The notes: a model not told the origin generated them from the sequence alone. A stretch of DNA of 56,181 nt from UBA4466 sp963925035 (GCA_963925035.1 CAWUSK010000032.1:1-56181); one strand, 5' to 3'. Positions 33,730-42,082 are shown, numbered from the stretch's first letter. Numbers and translations: made by a program.

Positions 33730-33860
33730 CTTGTTTGTTTTAATCGGCCTTTGAATTCAATTCAATCTTCCAGTTTTCTCGTTGCGTCTAAGACTTCTTG
33801 ATTCAACCTCTTTTGAAAAGTGCAGACTTCCCGTCCGCAAATCAAAAGCTTCGCTTTTTC
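33730..33860 (-). promoter_or_regulatory. Structured infA-rpmJ intergenic leader
   Basis: 131-nt gap. On the minus strand it begins AAAAGC-GAA-GCTTTT just after infA, then TGCGGAC-GGGAA-GTCTGCA (7-bp stem with one G-U), then CTTTT-C-AAAAG. No T tract follows the first or second stem. Nothing else was recognised. Possible processing or autoregulatory site at the spc-alpha boundary. Confidence 0.35.
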
Positions 33861-34079
33861 TTATTTATATCTAAATGTTATTCTTCCTTTTGATAAATCA
33901 TAAGGAGACATTTCTACTTTTACTTTATCACCTGGTAGAATCTTAATGTAATACATTCTCATCTTACCAGAAATATGCGCTGTAATTACATGTCCGTTTT
34001 CTAATTCAACGCGAAACATTGCATTAGATAAGGCTTCAATAATTACACCGTCTTGTTCAATTGATGCTTGTTTTGCCAT
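33861..34079 (-). CDS. infA: Translation initiation factor IF-1
   Basis: 72-residue OB-fold protein: MAKQASIEQDGVIIEAL, AMFRVELENGHVITAHISGKMRM, and C-terminal LPGDKVKVEMSPYDLSKGRITFRYK. Occupies the ribosomal A site during initiation. Its ATG is 3 nt after the secY stop, so coupled. map, often found here, is absent. Confidence 0.98.
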   Translation of the reverse strand: MAKQASIEQDGVIIEALSNAMFRVELENGHVITAHISGKMRMYYIKILPGDKVKVEMSPYDLSKGRITFRYK

Positions 34080-34082
34080 GGC

Positions 34083-35423
34083 TTAAAATCCTGATAATTC
34101 GTTAGAACCTCTTCTTCCCTTAATTCTAGTTCCTTCCATTAAACCATCCATTTGACGATTTAATAAATAAGATTCGATTTGTTGCAAAGTGTCCAAAACA
34201 ACTCCTACCATAATTAGCAATGATGTTCCTCCGAAAAACATTGCAAACGCATCGTTTACTCCAGCAATTTTGGCAATAGCTGGAATGATTGCGATAAACG
34301 CTAAAAAGACAGATCCTGGGAAAGTAATTCTAGAAACTAAAGAATCAATATACCCAGCAGTTTCTTCACCAGGACGAATCCCAGGAATAAACCCACCACT
34401 TCTTTTCAATTCATCTGCAATTTTACGCGGGTTAATCATAATGGCCGTATAGAAATACGTAAATACAATAATTAACACTGCTAATAATGCATTGTAACCA
34501 AAACCATAAATGTCACTAAAGTACTTCGAAATAAATCCACCTTCTCCCCCACCTGTGAAAATCATCATTGGTACAGTCATAATTGCTTGCGCAAAAATGA
34601 TTGGCATTACACCAGAAGCGTTCACCTTAATAGGTAAATAACTTCTTGCACCTTGATCTTCAGCAGCACGTGATCCAACTACACGTTTCGCAGTATTCAA
34701 TGGAACTTTCCGTACCCCTTGAACAATCAGAACAGTACCAAGTACAACAACCATAAAGGCTACAATCTCCAGAACAATCATAATCAAGTTACCTGACTCA
34801 ACAGCGAATCCAAGTTCAGCCATAAAAGCTTCTGGAAGTCGCGCTAAAATACCAACTGTTATTAATAATGAGATACCATTTCCGATACCTTTGTCTGTGA
34901 TTCTTTCACCTAACCAAACAGCGAACATAGCTCCAGCGACAAGAACAATGATAGACTGTGTCCACCACATTGTGCCTGCATCAACTGGCAATGCACCTTT
35001 GTTTGCGACGTATAAGGTTAAATAACTTGGTGCCTGCAAAGCACAAATAATAATCGTTAAAATACGCGTATAATTATTGATACGCTTACGTCCCGATTCA
35101 CCCTCTTGTTGCATTTTTTGAACAGCCGGAACCGCCATTCCCAAAAGTTGCATAATAATCGACGCACTAATGTAGGGCATTATACCCAATGCCATTATTG
35201 ATGCATTCGAAAATCCTCCTCCTGAAAACAGAGATAGAAGTGTTTCTAACATATTCTGATTCCCACTCTCTTGCGCTGCTACTAATGCAGTGTAATCCAC
35301 GCCTGGCAAGATGATGAAAGATCCGATACGATAGATTAAGATAAGGCCAAGAGTCAATAAGATTCTTTTTCTTAATTCTTCTACCTTCCAGATATTCTTT
35401 AAACTAGTTATAAATCGTTTCAT
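34083..35423 (-). CDS. secY: Protein translocase subunit SecY
   Basis: 446 residues, ten transmembrane helices, the channel of the Sec system. The start is ATG 35423 (MKRFITSLKNIWKVEELRKRI); a longer frame to 35465 would overlap rplO and lacks homology. Typical segments: GIMPYISASIIMQLL (TM2), QKMQQEGESGRKRINNYTR (loop 2/3), DKGIGNGISLLI (TM4), YLPIKVNASGVMPIIFAQAI (TM7 region), GIRPGEETAGYID (loop 8/9, SecA binding). Adk does not follow. Stop is 3 nt before infA. Confidence 0.98.
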   Translation of the reverse strand: MKRFITSLKNIWKVEELRKRILLTLGLILIYRIGSFIILPGVDYTALVAAQESGNQNMLETLLSLFSGGGFSNASIMALGIMPYISASIIMQLLGMAVPAVQKMQQEGESGRKRINNYTRILTIIICALQAPSYLTLYVANKGALPVDAGTMWWTQSIIVLVAGAMFAVWLGERITDKGIGNGISLLITVGILARLPEAFMAELGFAVESGNLIMIVLEIVAFMVVVLGTVLIVQGVRKVPLNTAKRVVGSRAAEDQGARSYLPIKVNASGVMPIIFAQAIMTVPMMIFTGGGEGGFISKYFSDIYGFGYNALLAVLIIVFTYFYTAIMINPRKIADELKRSGGFIPGIRPGEETAGYIDSLVSRITFPGSVFLAFIAIIPAIAKIAGVNDAFAMFFGGTSLLIMVGVVLDTLQQIESYLLNRQMDGLMEGTRIKGRRGSNELSGF

Positions 35424-35449
35424 TTGTAAAAAAATGTTGGCAAAGTTAA

Positions 35450-35896
35450 TTAGATTTCTGAACAATTCCCACCTTGTCCCTCAATTGCTACTTTAGCAGT
35501 TGATGAGAATTTGTGAGCTGTAACACTGATCTTTGTTTTTAACTCTCCTCTTCCTAATATTTTAACTAGCTCGTTTCTAGAAATTAAACCATTTTCCTGA
35601 AGTATTTCTGGAGTAATTTCTTTCACTCCCTTTCTTTCAATTAATGACTGAATAATATCCAAATTAATTCCTTTGTACTCAACTCGATTAATATTCTTAA
35701 AACCAAATTTAGGTACACGTCTTTGAAGCGGCATTTGACCACCTTCAAAACCAATTTTACGTGAGTAACCTGATCTTGATTTCGCTCCTTTATGTCCACG
35801 TGTAGAAGTTCCACCGTGTCCAGAACCCTGACCACGAGCTATTCTCTTTCTGTTTTTTGTTGCTCCTTTTGCAGGAGTCAAATTATGTAAATTCAT
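35450..35896 (-). CDS. rplO: Ribosomal protein uL15
   Basis: 148 residues: MNLHNLTPAKGATKNRKRIARGQGSG by its ends MNLHNLTPA and GQGSG, GGTSTRGHKGAKSRSG, GFEGGQMPLQRRVPKFGF, then a C-terminal globular domain (VKILGRGELKTKISVTAHKFSSTAKVAIEGQGG). Late assembly protein of the large subunit. Confidence 0.98.
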   Translation of the reverse strand: MNLHNLTPAKGATKNRKRIARGQGSGHGGTSTRGHKGAKSRSGYSRKIGFEGGQMPLQRRVPKFGFKNINRVEYKGINLDIIQSLIERKGVKEITPEILQENGLISRNELVKILGRGELKTKISVTAHKFSSTAKVAIEGQGGNCSEI

Positions 35897-35914
35897 GTCT
35901 TAATGTTTTAAAGT

Positions 35915-36091
35915 TTATTCAACAACTTTTACGAGGTGTTGAACTTTTTTGACCATTCCAAGAATCTGAGGAGTTGCCTCTTTTTCTATTACTTGATTCA
36001 ACTTTCTAAACCCTAATGCTTGAATCGTTGCTTTTTGTCTTGCAGTACGATTAATAGCACTTCTAACTTGTTTAATTTTAATTGTCGCCAT
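35915..36091 (-). CDS. rpmD: Ribosomal protein uL30
   Basis: A 58-residue frame: MATIKIKQVRSAINR then TARQKATIQALGFRKL, ending IEKEATPQILGMVKKVQHLVKVVE, stop TAA at 35915-35917. Matches bacterial L30 (ITLVRS.I.....RQ..T..ALGL.K..). Sits between rpsE (11 nt upstream) and rplO, its conserved place. Confidence 0.95.
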   Translation of the reverse strand: MATIKIKQVRSAINRTARQKATIQALGFRKLNQVIEKEATPQILGMVKKVQHLVKVVE

Positions 36092-36102
36092 CTTTGCTAT
36101 TT

Positions 36103-36621
36103 TTAACCGTTAAACACTTTATCAAGGTTGATTCCCCTTTGTTTTGCAATAGTAACAGCATCTCTCATTTGAGAAAGTGCGTCAATAGTTGCTTTAACAA
36201 CGTTGTGAGGATTCGAAGAACCTTGTGATTTAGCTAATACATTGTGAACCCCTACACTTTCCAATACAGCACGCATCGCACCACCGGCGATAACTCCTGT
36301 TCCTTCTGATGCTGGTCTCAATAAAACTCTAGCTCCACTGAATTTACCTTTTTGAATATGAGGAACTGTACCGTGTAATAAAGGAACTCTAATTAAGTTC
36401 TTTTTTGCATCATCAATTCCTTTCGAAATTGCTTCAGTTACCTCTTTCGCTTTTCCTAGACCATGTCCAACGATTCCGTTTTCATCACCTACAACAACGA
36501 TTGCTGAAAAACTAAAAGTACGTCCACCTTTAGTAACTTTCGTTACACGGTTTACGGCAACTAATTTATCTTTCAGTTCGGTCTCTACCGATTTTACTCT
36601 GTTTAAAACTTGTGCTGCCAT
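36103..36621 (-). CDS. rpsE: Ribosomal protein uS5
   Basis: 172 residues. N-terminal double-stranded-RNA-binding-like domain (LKDKLVAVNRVTKVTKGGRTFSFSAIVVVGDENGIVGHGLGKAKEV by its ends LKDKLVAVNRV and GLGKAKEV) and C-terminal domain (VLLRPASEGTGVIAGGAMRAVLE, GVHNVLAKSQGSSNPHNVV). Decoding-fidelity protein. Confidence 0.98.
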   Translation of the reverse strand: MAAQVLNRVKSVETELKDKLVAVNRVTKVTKGGRTFSFSAIVVVGDENGIVGHGLGKAKEVTEAISKGIDDAKKNLIRVPLLHGTVPHIQKGKFSGARVLLRPASEGTGVIAGGAMRAVLESVGVHNVLAKSQGSSNPHNVVKATIDALSQMRDAVTIAKQRGINLDKVFNG

Positions 36622-36622
36622 C

Positions 36623-36970
36623 TTATAATTTTAGTCCGCTTTCTCTTGCCGAGTCAGCTAATGATTTAACTCTTCCGTGGTACAAATAACCGTTACGATC
36701 AAACACAACAGCTTCTATTCCAGCTTTTTTAGCTTTTTCCGCAACTTCTTTTCCAACAAGTGCAGCTTGCTCTACTTTTGTTCCTTTTGCTTTACTTTTA
36801 TATGACGTTGCAGAAACTAGTGTTTTTCCTGTTGAATCGTCAATAATTTGTGCACACATCTGTTTATTACTTCTAAAAACAGATAAACGCGGCATCGCAG
36901 AAGTACCAGTGATTTTCTTTCTGATTCTTCTTTTGATTTTCGCTCTTCTATTTACTTTACTAAATGCCAT
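36623..36970 (-). CDS. rplR: Ribosomal protein uL18
   Basis: 115 residues, 5S rRNA binder: basic N-terminus KVNRRAKIKRRIRKK, PRLSVFRSNKQMCAQIIDD, and the C-terminal VVFDRNGYLYHGRVKSLADSARESGL. One base separates its stop from the rpsE start. Confidence 0.98.
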   Translation of the reverse strand: MAFSKVNRRAKIKRRIRKKITGTSAMPRLSVFRSNKQMCAQIIDDSTGKTLVSATSYKSKAKGTKVEQAALVGKEVAEKAKKAGIEAVVFDRNGYLYHGRVKSLADSARESGLKL

Positions 36971-36993
36971 AACTTCAATTAATGTATCAATTA

Positions 36994-37545
36994 CTACTTC
37001 GATGCTGTTTTACCAGCTTTTCTTCTAACTTCTTCTCCTAAGAAGCGTACACCTTTTCCTTTATATGGTTCTGGTTTACGAAGGGAACGAATTTTGGCAG
37101 CGACCTGTCCTACTAACTGTTTATCGTGAGACTCCAATGTTACCAATGGAGCCTTACCTTTCTCAGAGACTGCTGATACCTTAATTTCCGAAGGAATTTC
37201 AAAAACAAACGGGTGCGAAAAACCAAGCGATAACTCTAACAATTGACCGTTAGCATTTGCTCTGTATCCTACTCCTATTACTTCTAATTCCTTCTTGAAC
37301 CCTTCCGAAACTCCAACAATCATATTTTGTAACAACGCACGGTATAAACCATGTTTTGCTCTATGATCAGGTGCATCTGATTCGCGGGTGAAAGTTGCGG
37401 TTCCGTCTTCAATGCTCATTGAAACACAAGAATCCATTTCTTGAGTCAACTCACCTTTAGACCCCTTAACTGTAATTACATTACCGTCAACTTTCACATC
37501 TACTCCACTCGGGATTGTTACTGGGGATTTACCTATCCTTGACAT
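36994..37545 (-). CDS. rplF: Ribosomal protein uL6
   Basis: 183 residues, two repeated alpha-beta domains: MSRIGKSPVTIPSGVDVKVDG and, in the second, ELEVIGVGYRANANGQLLELSLGFSHP, ending KPEPYKGKGVRFLGEEVRRKAGK, the conserved tail near the factor-binding centre. Normal length and position. Confidence 0.98.
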   Translation of the reverse strand: MSRIGKSPVTIPSGVDVKVDGNVITVKGSKGELTQEMDSCVSMSIEDGTATFTRESDAPDHRAKHGLYRALLQNMIVGVSEGFKKELEVIGVGYRANANGQLLELSLGFSHPFVFEIPSEIKVSAVSEKGKAPLVTLESHDKQLVGQVAAKIRSLRKPEPYKGKGVRFLGEEVRRKAGKTASK

Positions 37546-37562
37546 TTTTACTAAATCTTAAA

Positions 37563-37961
37563 TTAATATACGAAGCAAAGAACTTCTCCGCCTACGTTTT
37601 CTCTTGTTGCTTGTTTTCCTGTGATAACACCTTTTGATGTTGAAACAATTGCCACTCCAAGTCCATTCAATACACGTGGCATCTCAGATGCTCCATTGTA
37701 TTTTCTTAAACCTGGTCTAGAAGCTCTTTGCAATTTAGTGATTGCAGGAACCTTCGTAGAAGGATTGTATTTCAACGCAATTTTAATAGTACCTTGCTTG
37801 TTATCGTCCTCAAATTTGAAATCAGTAATGTAACCTTGATCAAATAAAATTTGCGTAATCGCACGTTTTACATTTGAACTTGGAATTTCCACCATTTTCA
37901 ATTTCGCAGCGCTTCCGTTACGAATTCGAGTTAAATAATCTGCGATTGGATCTGTATTCAT
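37563..37961 (-). CDS. rpsH: Ribosomal protein uS8
   Basis: 132 residues: DPIADYLTRIRNGSAAKLKMVEIPSS and the C-terminal core GLGVAIVSTSKGVITGKQATRENVGGEVLCFVY. Binds 16S rRNA helix 21 and, in E. coli, represses the spc operon at rplE. Here a 144-nt gap with a -7 box precedes it, so rpsH and downstream genes may also be transcribed separately. Confidence 0.98.
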   Translation of the reverse strand: MNTDPIADYLTRIRNGSAAKLKMVEIPSSNVKRAITQILFDQGYITDFKFEDDNKQGTIKIALKYNPSTKVPAITKLQRASRPGLRKYNGASEMPRVLNGLGVAIVSTSKGVITGKQATRENVGGEVLCFVY

Positions 37962-38031
37962 ATTTTTAATTTTCGGAAGTGGTTTTCAATTATTTATTGA
38001 ACCTACAACCAGTTTATACTTTTTTGGAGCG

Positions 38032-38039
38032 CAAAGATA
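38032..38039 (-). promoter_or_regulatory. Probable internal promoter (-7 box) of the spc operon
   Basis: TATCTTTG on the minus strand, followed by GC exactly as in the rpsL promoter (TATCTTTGC). It lies about midway in the 144-nt rpsN-rpsH gap. A TTG at the right distance is missing (nearest is 6 nt away). Predicted start near 38025 gives a 64-nt leader for rpsH. Confidence 0.5.
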
Positions 38040-38105
38040 TAAAGACAAAAGATGAAAGACTAATTTGTCTTCATCTTTATATCAATTTACCTTAAATACG
38101 TCTCT

Positions 38106-38420
38106 TTACCAACTTGCTTTTTTGATACCTGGTATCTTTCCATCTAATGCCATTTCACGAAATGTAACACGTGAAATTCCGAATTGCCGCATGTAGCCTC
38201 TTGGACGACCCGTTAATCCACATCTATTGTGAACACGAACTTTCGCTGAGTTTGCCGGCAATTTTTGGATAGCAATCATTGCATCCCATTTTGCTTGTTG
38301 CATTTCTTCAGAATTATCGCTAGACTTTAAAATCTTAGTCAAACCTGCACGCTTTTCTGCGTAACGAGCTGATAATTTTTCTCTTTTGCGCTCACGCGCT
38401 TTCATTGACTCTTTTGCCAT
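38106..38420 (-). CDS. rpsN: Ribosomal protein uS14, zinc-free form
   Basis: 104 residues, the long C-minus form: MAKESMKARERKREKLSARYAEKRAGL by its ends MAKESMKARE and AEKRAGL, then NRCGLTGRPRGYMRQFGISRVTFREMALDGKIPGIKKASW given by NRCGLTGRPRGY and GIKKASW. A single cysteine remains where the short form has CxxC...CxxC, so no zinc is bound. 6 nt after rplE. Confidence 0.98.
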   Translation of the reverse strand: MAKESMKARERKREKLSARYAEKRAGLTKILKSSDNSEEMQQAKWDAMIAIQKLPANSAKVRVHNRCGLTGRPRGYMRQFGISRVTFREMALDGKIPGIKKASW

Positions 38421-38426
38421 GTCTAC

Positions 38427-38978
38427 TTATTTTTTTGTGAATGGAAAACCAAAAGAACCTAAAAGAGCCATCCCTTCTTCGTCACTTTCAGCAGTTGTAA
38501 CAAATGTTATATCCATTCCCATCATACGACTTACTTTATCAATATCAATTTCCGGGAAAATGATGTGTTCTTTAACTCCCATATTAAAGTTACCTCTTCC
38601 ATCAAATCCTTTTGCATTGATACCTTTAAAATCTCTAGTTCGCGGCAAAGCTACGGAAATTAATCGATCTAAGAAATCATACATCTTAGCACCTCTTAAA
38701 GTAACTTTTGTTCCAATCGGCATTCCCTTTCTCAATTTGAAATTAGAAATATCTTTTTTAGAGATTGTAGCTACAGCTCTTTGTCCCGCAATACGTGACA
38801 ATTCTTCTACAGCATTATCAATAAGTTTTTTATCACCAACTGCCTCACCGACACCTTGGCTTAAAACTATTTTTTGAAGTTTCGGTACTTCCATAACGGT
38901 TTTGTATCCGAACTTTTCAGTAAGCTCTGAAATAATTTCAGTGCTATACTTTTCCTGAAGTCTTGGTGTATAACTCAT
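38427..38978 (-). CDS. rplE: Ribosomal protein uL5
   Basis: 183 residues, 5S rRNA and P-site tRNA contact: YGYKTVMEVPKLQKIVLSQGVGEA (here FGYKTVMEVP), ITGQ-like RIAGQRAVATISKKDISNFKLRKGMPIG, FNMGVKEHIIFPEIDIDKV, ending GMALLGSFGFPFTKK. Its start overlaps the rplX stop by one base. Confidence 0.98.
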   Translation of the reverse strand: MSYTPRLQEKYSTEIISELTEKFGYKTVMEVPKLQKIVLSQGVGEAVGDKKLIDNAVEELSRIAGQRAVATISKKDISNFKLRKGMPIGTKVTLRGAKMYDFLDRLISVALPRTRDFKGINAKGFDGRGNFNMGVKEHIIFPEIDIDKVSRMMGMDITFVTTAESDEEGMALLGSFGFPFTKK

Positions 38979-39295
38979 TATTTAATTTCCTCCCCTGACT
39001 TTTTTGAATAACGTACTAATTTTCCATCCTTGTCCAATTTACGTCCAACACGAGATGCTGTACCTTTATGAACAACCATAAGGTTTGAAATATGAATTGC
39101 TGCTTCTTTTTCAACAATTCCACCTTGAGGTTCTGCTGCACTAGGCTTGGTGTGGCGTTTAGCCAAATTCATACCTTCTACTACAGCACGCATTTTTTTT
39201 CTGTCGATCGAAAGGATCTTACCTTCCTGACCGTTTGATTCCCCTGTCAAAATCTTAACAGTGTCACCAACTTTAATATGTAATTTCTGTTGCAT
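38978..39295 (-). CDS. rplX: Ribosomal protein uL24
   Basis: 105 residues, one of the first proteins to bind 23S rRNA. KOW motif HIKVGDTVKILTGESNGQEGKILSIDRKKMRAVVEG (ends HIKVGDTVKIL and RAVVEG), then NLAKRHTKPSAAEPQGGIVEKEAAIHISNLM. One-base overlap with rplE, 13 nt after rplN. Confidence 0.98.
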   Translation of the reverse strand: MQQKLHIKVGDTVKILTGESNGQEGKILSIDRKKMRAVVEGMNLAKRHTKPSAAEPQGGIVEKEAAIHISNLMVVHKGTASRVGRKLDKDGKLVRYSKKSGEEIK

Positions 39296-39308
39296 AACTT
39301 AAATTCAT

Positions 39309-39677
39309 TTAAAGCACCTCAGGAGCTAATGATACTACTTTCATGTAGTTTGCATCACGCAGCTCGCGGGCAACTGGTCCAAAGATACGAGTTCCTCTCA
39401 TTTCACCTGCAGCGTTCAAGATAACGCAAGCGTTATCATCGAAACGAATGTAGGATCCATCGGGACGACGTACTTCTTTCTTTGTTCTTACTATTACCGC
39501 AGTGGCAACTGATCCTTTTTTGACAGCTCCATTCGGCATTGCGCTCTTAACAGTAACGACAATTTTGTCTCCGACAGAAGCATAACGACGTTTAGTACCT
39601 CCTAATACACGGATAACTAAAACCTCCTTTGCTCCGGAGTTATCTGCCACTTTAAGTCTTGATTCACTTTGTATCAT
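39309..39677 (-). CDS. rplN: Ribosomal protein uL14
   Basis: 122 residues: MIQSESRLKVADNSGAKEVLVIRVLGG, RRPDGSYIRFDDNACVILN, GTRIFGPVARELRDANYMKVVSLAPEVL. Forms an intersubunit bridge with 16S rRNA. First gene of the spc group, 9 nt after rpsQ, so S10 and spc are continuous here. Confidence 0.98.
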   Translation of the reverse strand: MIQSESRLKVADNSGAKEVLVIRVLGGTKRRYASVGDKIVVTVKSAMPNGAVKKGSVATAVIVRTKKEVRRPDGSYIRFDDNACVILNAAGEMRGTRIFGPVARELRDANYMKVVSLAPEVL

Positions 39678-39686
39678 TACTAAAAA

Positions 39687-39944
39687 TTATTTAGCTCGTT
39701 CAATAACCTCTACTAATCGCCAGTTCTTAGACTTCGATAATGGTCGTGTCTCCATGATTTTAACTGTATCACCTTCGTTACAGTCATTTTTCTCATCATG
39801 CGCCACGAACTTAGTAGTGTTCTTAACAAACTTACCATACTTAGGGTGTTTTACTTTTCTTTCAACTGAAACAACAATAGATTTATCCATCTTATTGCTA
39901 GTAACGATCCCTATACGTTCTTTTCTTAAATTTCGCTTTTCCAT
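39687..39944 (-). CDS. rpsQ: Ribosomal protein uS17
   Basis: 85-residue OB-fold protein: RNLRKERIGIVTSNKMDKSIVVSVERKVKHPKYGKFV (ends RNLRKERIG and KHPKYGKFV), ECNEGDTVKIMETRPLSKSKNWRLVEVIERA. 16S rRNA assembly protein. Confidence 0.98.
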   Translation of the reverse strand: MEKRNLRKERIGIVTSNKMDKSIVVSVERKVKHPKYGKFVKNTTKFVAHDEKNDCNEGDTVKIMETRPLSKSKNWRLVEVIERAK

Positions 39945-39969
39945 TTCAAACTAGTTTTGAATATAAAAA

Positions 39970-40167
39970 CTACTTGGCTTGCGCCAGGCGTTTTGTTAAC
40001 TCAGTTTTCAATCTTGCGATTGTTTTTCTCATTTCGCGAATTTGGATAGGATTTTCCATTGGTGCAACAGAGTGCCCCAATTTCATTTTCATCAATCTTT
40101 CTGATAAATTTGAAAGGTGATCCTGTACGTCCTTCAACGACATTTTTGTGATTTCTTCCTGCTTCAT
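39970..40167 (-). CDS. rpmC: Ribosomal protein uL29
   Basis: 65 residues, two long helices: MKQEEITKMSLKDVQDHLSNL, then the typical NPIQIREMRKTIARLKTEL. Lies near the peptide exit tunnel. 7 nt after rplP. Confidence 0.97.
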   Translation of the reverse strand: MKQEEITKMSLKDVQDHLSNLSERLMKMKLGHSVAPMENPIQIREMRKTIARLKTELTKRLAQAK

Positions 40168-40174
40168 ATACTTT

Positions 40175-40603
40175 CTATTTAGCTGGTATTACATAGTCAT
40201 TACGTGTAACAAATTTACACTTCACTGGCAACTTTTGCGCAGCTAAACGCATAGCTTCTTTTGCTGTCTCATACGATACACCGTCTGCTTCAAACAAAAT
40301 ACGCCCTGGTCTAATAACCGCAACCCAGTGACTTGGAGCCCCCTTACCTTTACCCATACGTACTTCCGCTGGTTTTTGTGTAACAGGTTTATCTGGGAAA
40401 ATACGAATCCATACTTTTCCTTCACGCTTCATGTATCTAGTAACGGCGATACGAGAAGCTTCAATTTGACGTGAAGTGATCCATCCCGGCTCCAAAGTCT
40501 TTAATCCGAAAGATCCGAAAGATACAGTACTACCTCTATGAGCTAATCCTCTGTTTCTCCCTTTATGGGCTTTTCTAAATTTGGTTCTCTTTGGTTGTAA
40601 CAT
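40175..40603 (-). CDS. rplP: Ribosomal protein uL16
   Basis: 142 residues: MLQPKRTKFRKAHKGRNRGLA, GWITSRQIEASRIAVTRYMKREGKVWIRIFPDKP (ends GWITSRQIEA and IRIFPDKP), MGKGKGAPSHWVAVIRPGRILFE. Organises the A-site of the large subunit. Contains the usual Arg that is hydroxylated in some bacteria (R-M-G-K region). Confidence 0.98.
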   Translation of the reverse strand: MLQPKRTKFRKAHKGRNRGLAHRGSTVSFGSFGLKTLEPGWITSRQIEASRIAVTRYMKREGKVWIRIFPDKPVTQKPAEVRMGKGKGAPSHWVAVIRPGRILFEADGVSYETAKEAMRLAAQKLPVKCKFVTRNDYVIPAK

Positions 40604-40647
40604 CTTTAATTAATTTAATGTTCTATCAATTGTCGTTCAACAATCGC

Positions 40648-41373
40648 TTATTTTTTTCTTCTTTTTCCTCCTCCGGCTGGTTTTCTAGCACCACCAGATT
40701 GATTTTTCTGACCTGAGGCCATTCCAATATTTGGAGAAAGATCACGCTTACCGTAAACCTCACCTTTACATATCCAAACTTTAATACCAAGTTTACCATA
40801 TGTAGTTTGAGCTTCTGATAAAGCATAATCGATGTCAGCCCTGAACGTATGTAACGGAGTACGTCCATCTTTGTACATCTCTGAACGAGCCATCTCTGCA
40901 CCATTCAAACGTCCGGAAATCTTAACTTTGATTCCTTCAGCTCCCATTCGCATAGTACTCGCGATAGACATTTTGATTGCTCTTCTAAAAGAGATACGTG
41001 CTTCCAATTGACGTGCAATTCCATCCGCAACTAGACGAGCATCCAATTCTGGACGTTTAACCTCGAAAATGTTGATTTGGATGTCCTTTTTAGTCAATTT
41101 TTTAAGCTCCTCTTTTAGCTTATCAACTTCTTGTCCACCTTTTCCAATAATTACACCTGGTCTTGCTGTGTTGATAGTAACGGTTACCAACTTCAACGTT
41201 CTCTCGATGATGATTTTTGAAAGACTTGCTCTAGATAAACGTGCATGCAGGTACTTACGGATTTTGTCATCTTCGATGATTTTGTCTTTGTAATTTTTCC
41301 CTCCATACCAATTAGAATCCCACCCTTGGATGAAACCTAATCTATTTCCTATTGGATTTGTTTTTTGTCCCAT
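40648..41373 (-). CDS. rpsC: Ribosomal protein uS3
   Basis: 241 residues. MGQKTNPIGNRLGFIQGWDSNWYGGKNY; KH-type RNA-binding domain with GxxG loop in PGVIIGKGGQEVDKLKEELKK; C-terminal domain MRMGAEGIKVKISGRLNGAEMARSE; basic Gly-Lys-Arg tail. The tail is somewhat longer than in E. coli. At the mRNA entry site. Confidence 0.98.
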   Translation of the reverse strand: MGQKTNPIGNRLGFIQGWDSNWYGGKNYKDKIIEDDKIRKYLHARLSRASLSKIIIERTLKLVTVTINTARPGVIIGKGGQEVDKLKEELKKLTKKDIQINIFEVKRPELDARLVADGIARQLEARISFRRAIKMSIASTMRMGAEGIKVKISGRLNGAEMARSEMYKDGRTPLHTFRADIDYALSEAQTTYGKLGIKVWICKGEVYGKRDLSPNIGMASGQKNQSGGARKPAGGGKRRKK

Positions 41374-41383
41374 TTATCTAAAA

Positions 41384-41785
41384 TTATTCTGCGTTCTTAC
41401 CGTCTACAACGATAGTAACATGATTTGACCTTTTTCTAATTCTATGTGCACGTCCTTGCGGAGCTGGCTGAACTCTCTTCAACATAGCACCTCCACCAAC
41501 TTCAATTGACTTAACAATTAAAGTCTCTTCCTCGATAGTTTTACCTTCATTCTTTTGTTCCCAATTGGCAATTGCAGAACGAAGTAATTTCTCAAGACTT
41601 TTTGACGCATCTTTAGAATTGTGTTGCAATATATTTAGAGCTTTATTTACTTCAACTCCCCTTACAAGATCTGCAACTAATCTCATCTTTCTTGGAGCAA
41701 TTGGAGATTTGTTCAATTTTGCAAAAGCAATTGATTTATTCTCCTCTTTTCTTTTCTCAGCTCTAAGTCTTTTTCTAGCACCCAT
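41384..41785 (-). CDS. rplV: Ribosomal protein uL22
   Basis: 133 residues: KLNKSPIAPRKMRLVADLVRGVEVNKALNIL (ends KLNKSPIAPRKM and KALNIL), IVKSIEVGGGAMLKRVQPAPQGRAHRIRKRSNHVTIVV with the tunnel-reaching beta hairpin. An N-terminal Arg/Lys extension (MGARKRLRAEKRKEENK) is present, as in other Bacteroidota. Confidence 0.98.
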   Translation of the reverse strand: MGARKRLRAEKRKEENKSIAFAKLNKSPIAPRKMRLVADLVRGVEVNKALNILQHNSKDASKSLEKLLRSAIANWEQKNEGKTIEEETLIVKSIEVGGGAMLKRVQPAPQGRAHRIRKRSNHVTIVVDGKNAE

Positions 41786-41796
41786 AACTCAGCTTA

Positions 41797-42075
41797 TTAT
41801 CTTTTCTTATCTTTTTTATTCCCAGCATGTCCACGGAAGTTACGCGTTGGAGAAAACTCACCCAATTTGTGACCTACCATGTTTTCAGTACAGAAAACAG
41901 GAATAAATTTATTACCATTATGAACAGCGAAAGTTAATCCAACAAAATCAGGCGAAATAGTACTAGCTCTTGACCATGTTTTGATAACCGACTTGCTCCC
42001 AGATGCTTGTGCATCATCCACTCGTTTCATTAACTTGTAATGAATAAACGGTGGCTTTTTCAACGAACGACTCAT
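41797..42075 (-). CDS. rpsS: Ribosomal protein uS19
   Basis: 92 residues: MSRSLKKPPFIHYKLMKRV, TWSRASTISPDFVGLTFAVHNGNKFIPVFCTENMVGHKLGEFSPTRNF (ends TWSRASTISPDFVG and GEFSPTRNF). 16S head protein, pairs with S13. Confidence 0.98.
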   Translation of the reverse strand: MSRSLKKPPFIHYKLMKRVDDAQASGSKSVIKTWSRASTISPDFVGLTFAVHNGNKFIPVFCTENMVGHKLGEFSPTRNFRGHAGNKKDKKR

Positions 42076-42082
42076 ATCTTAA

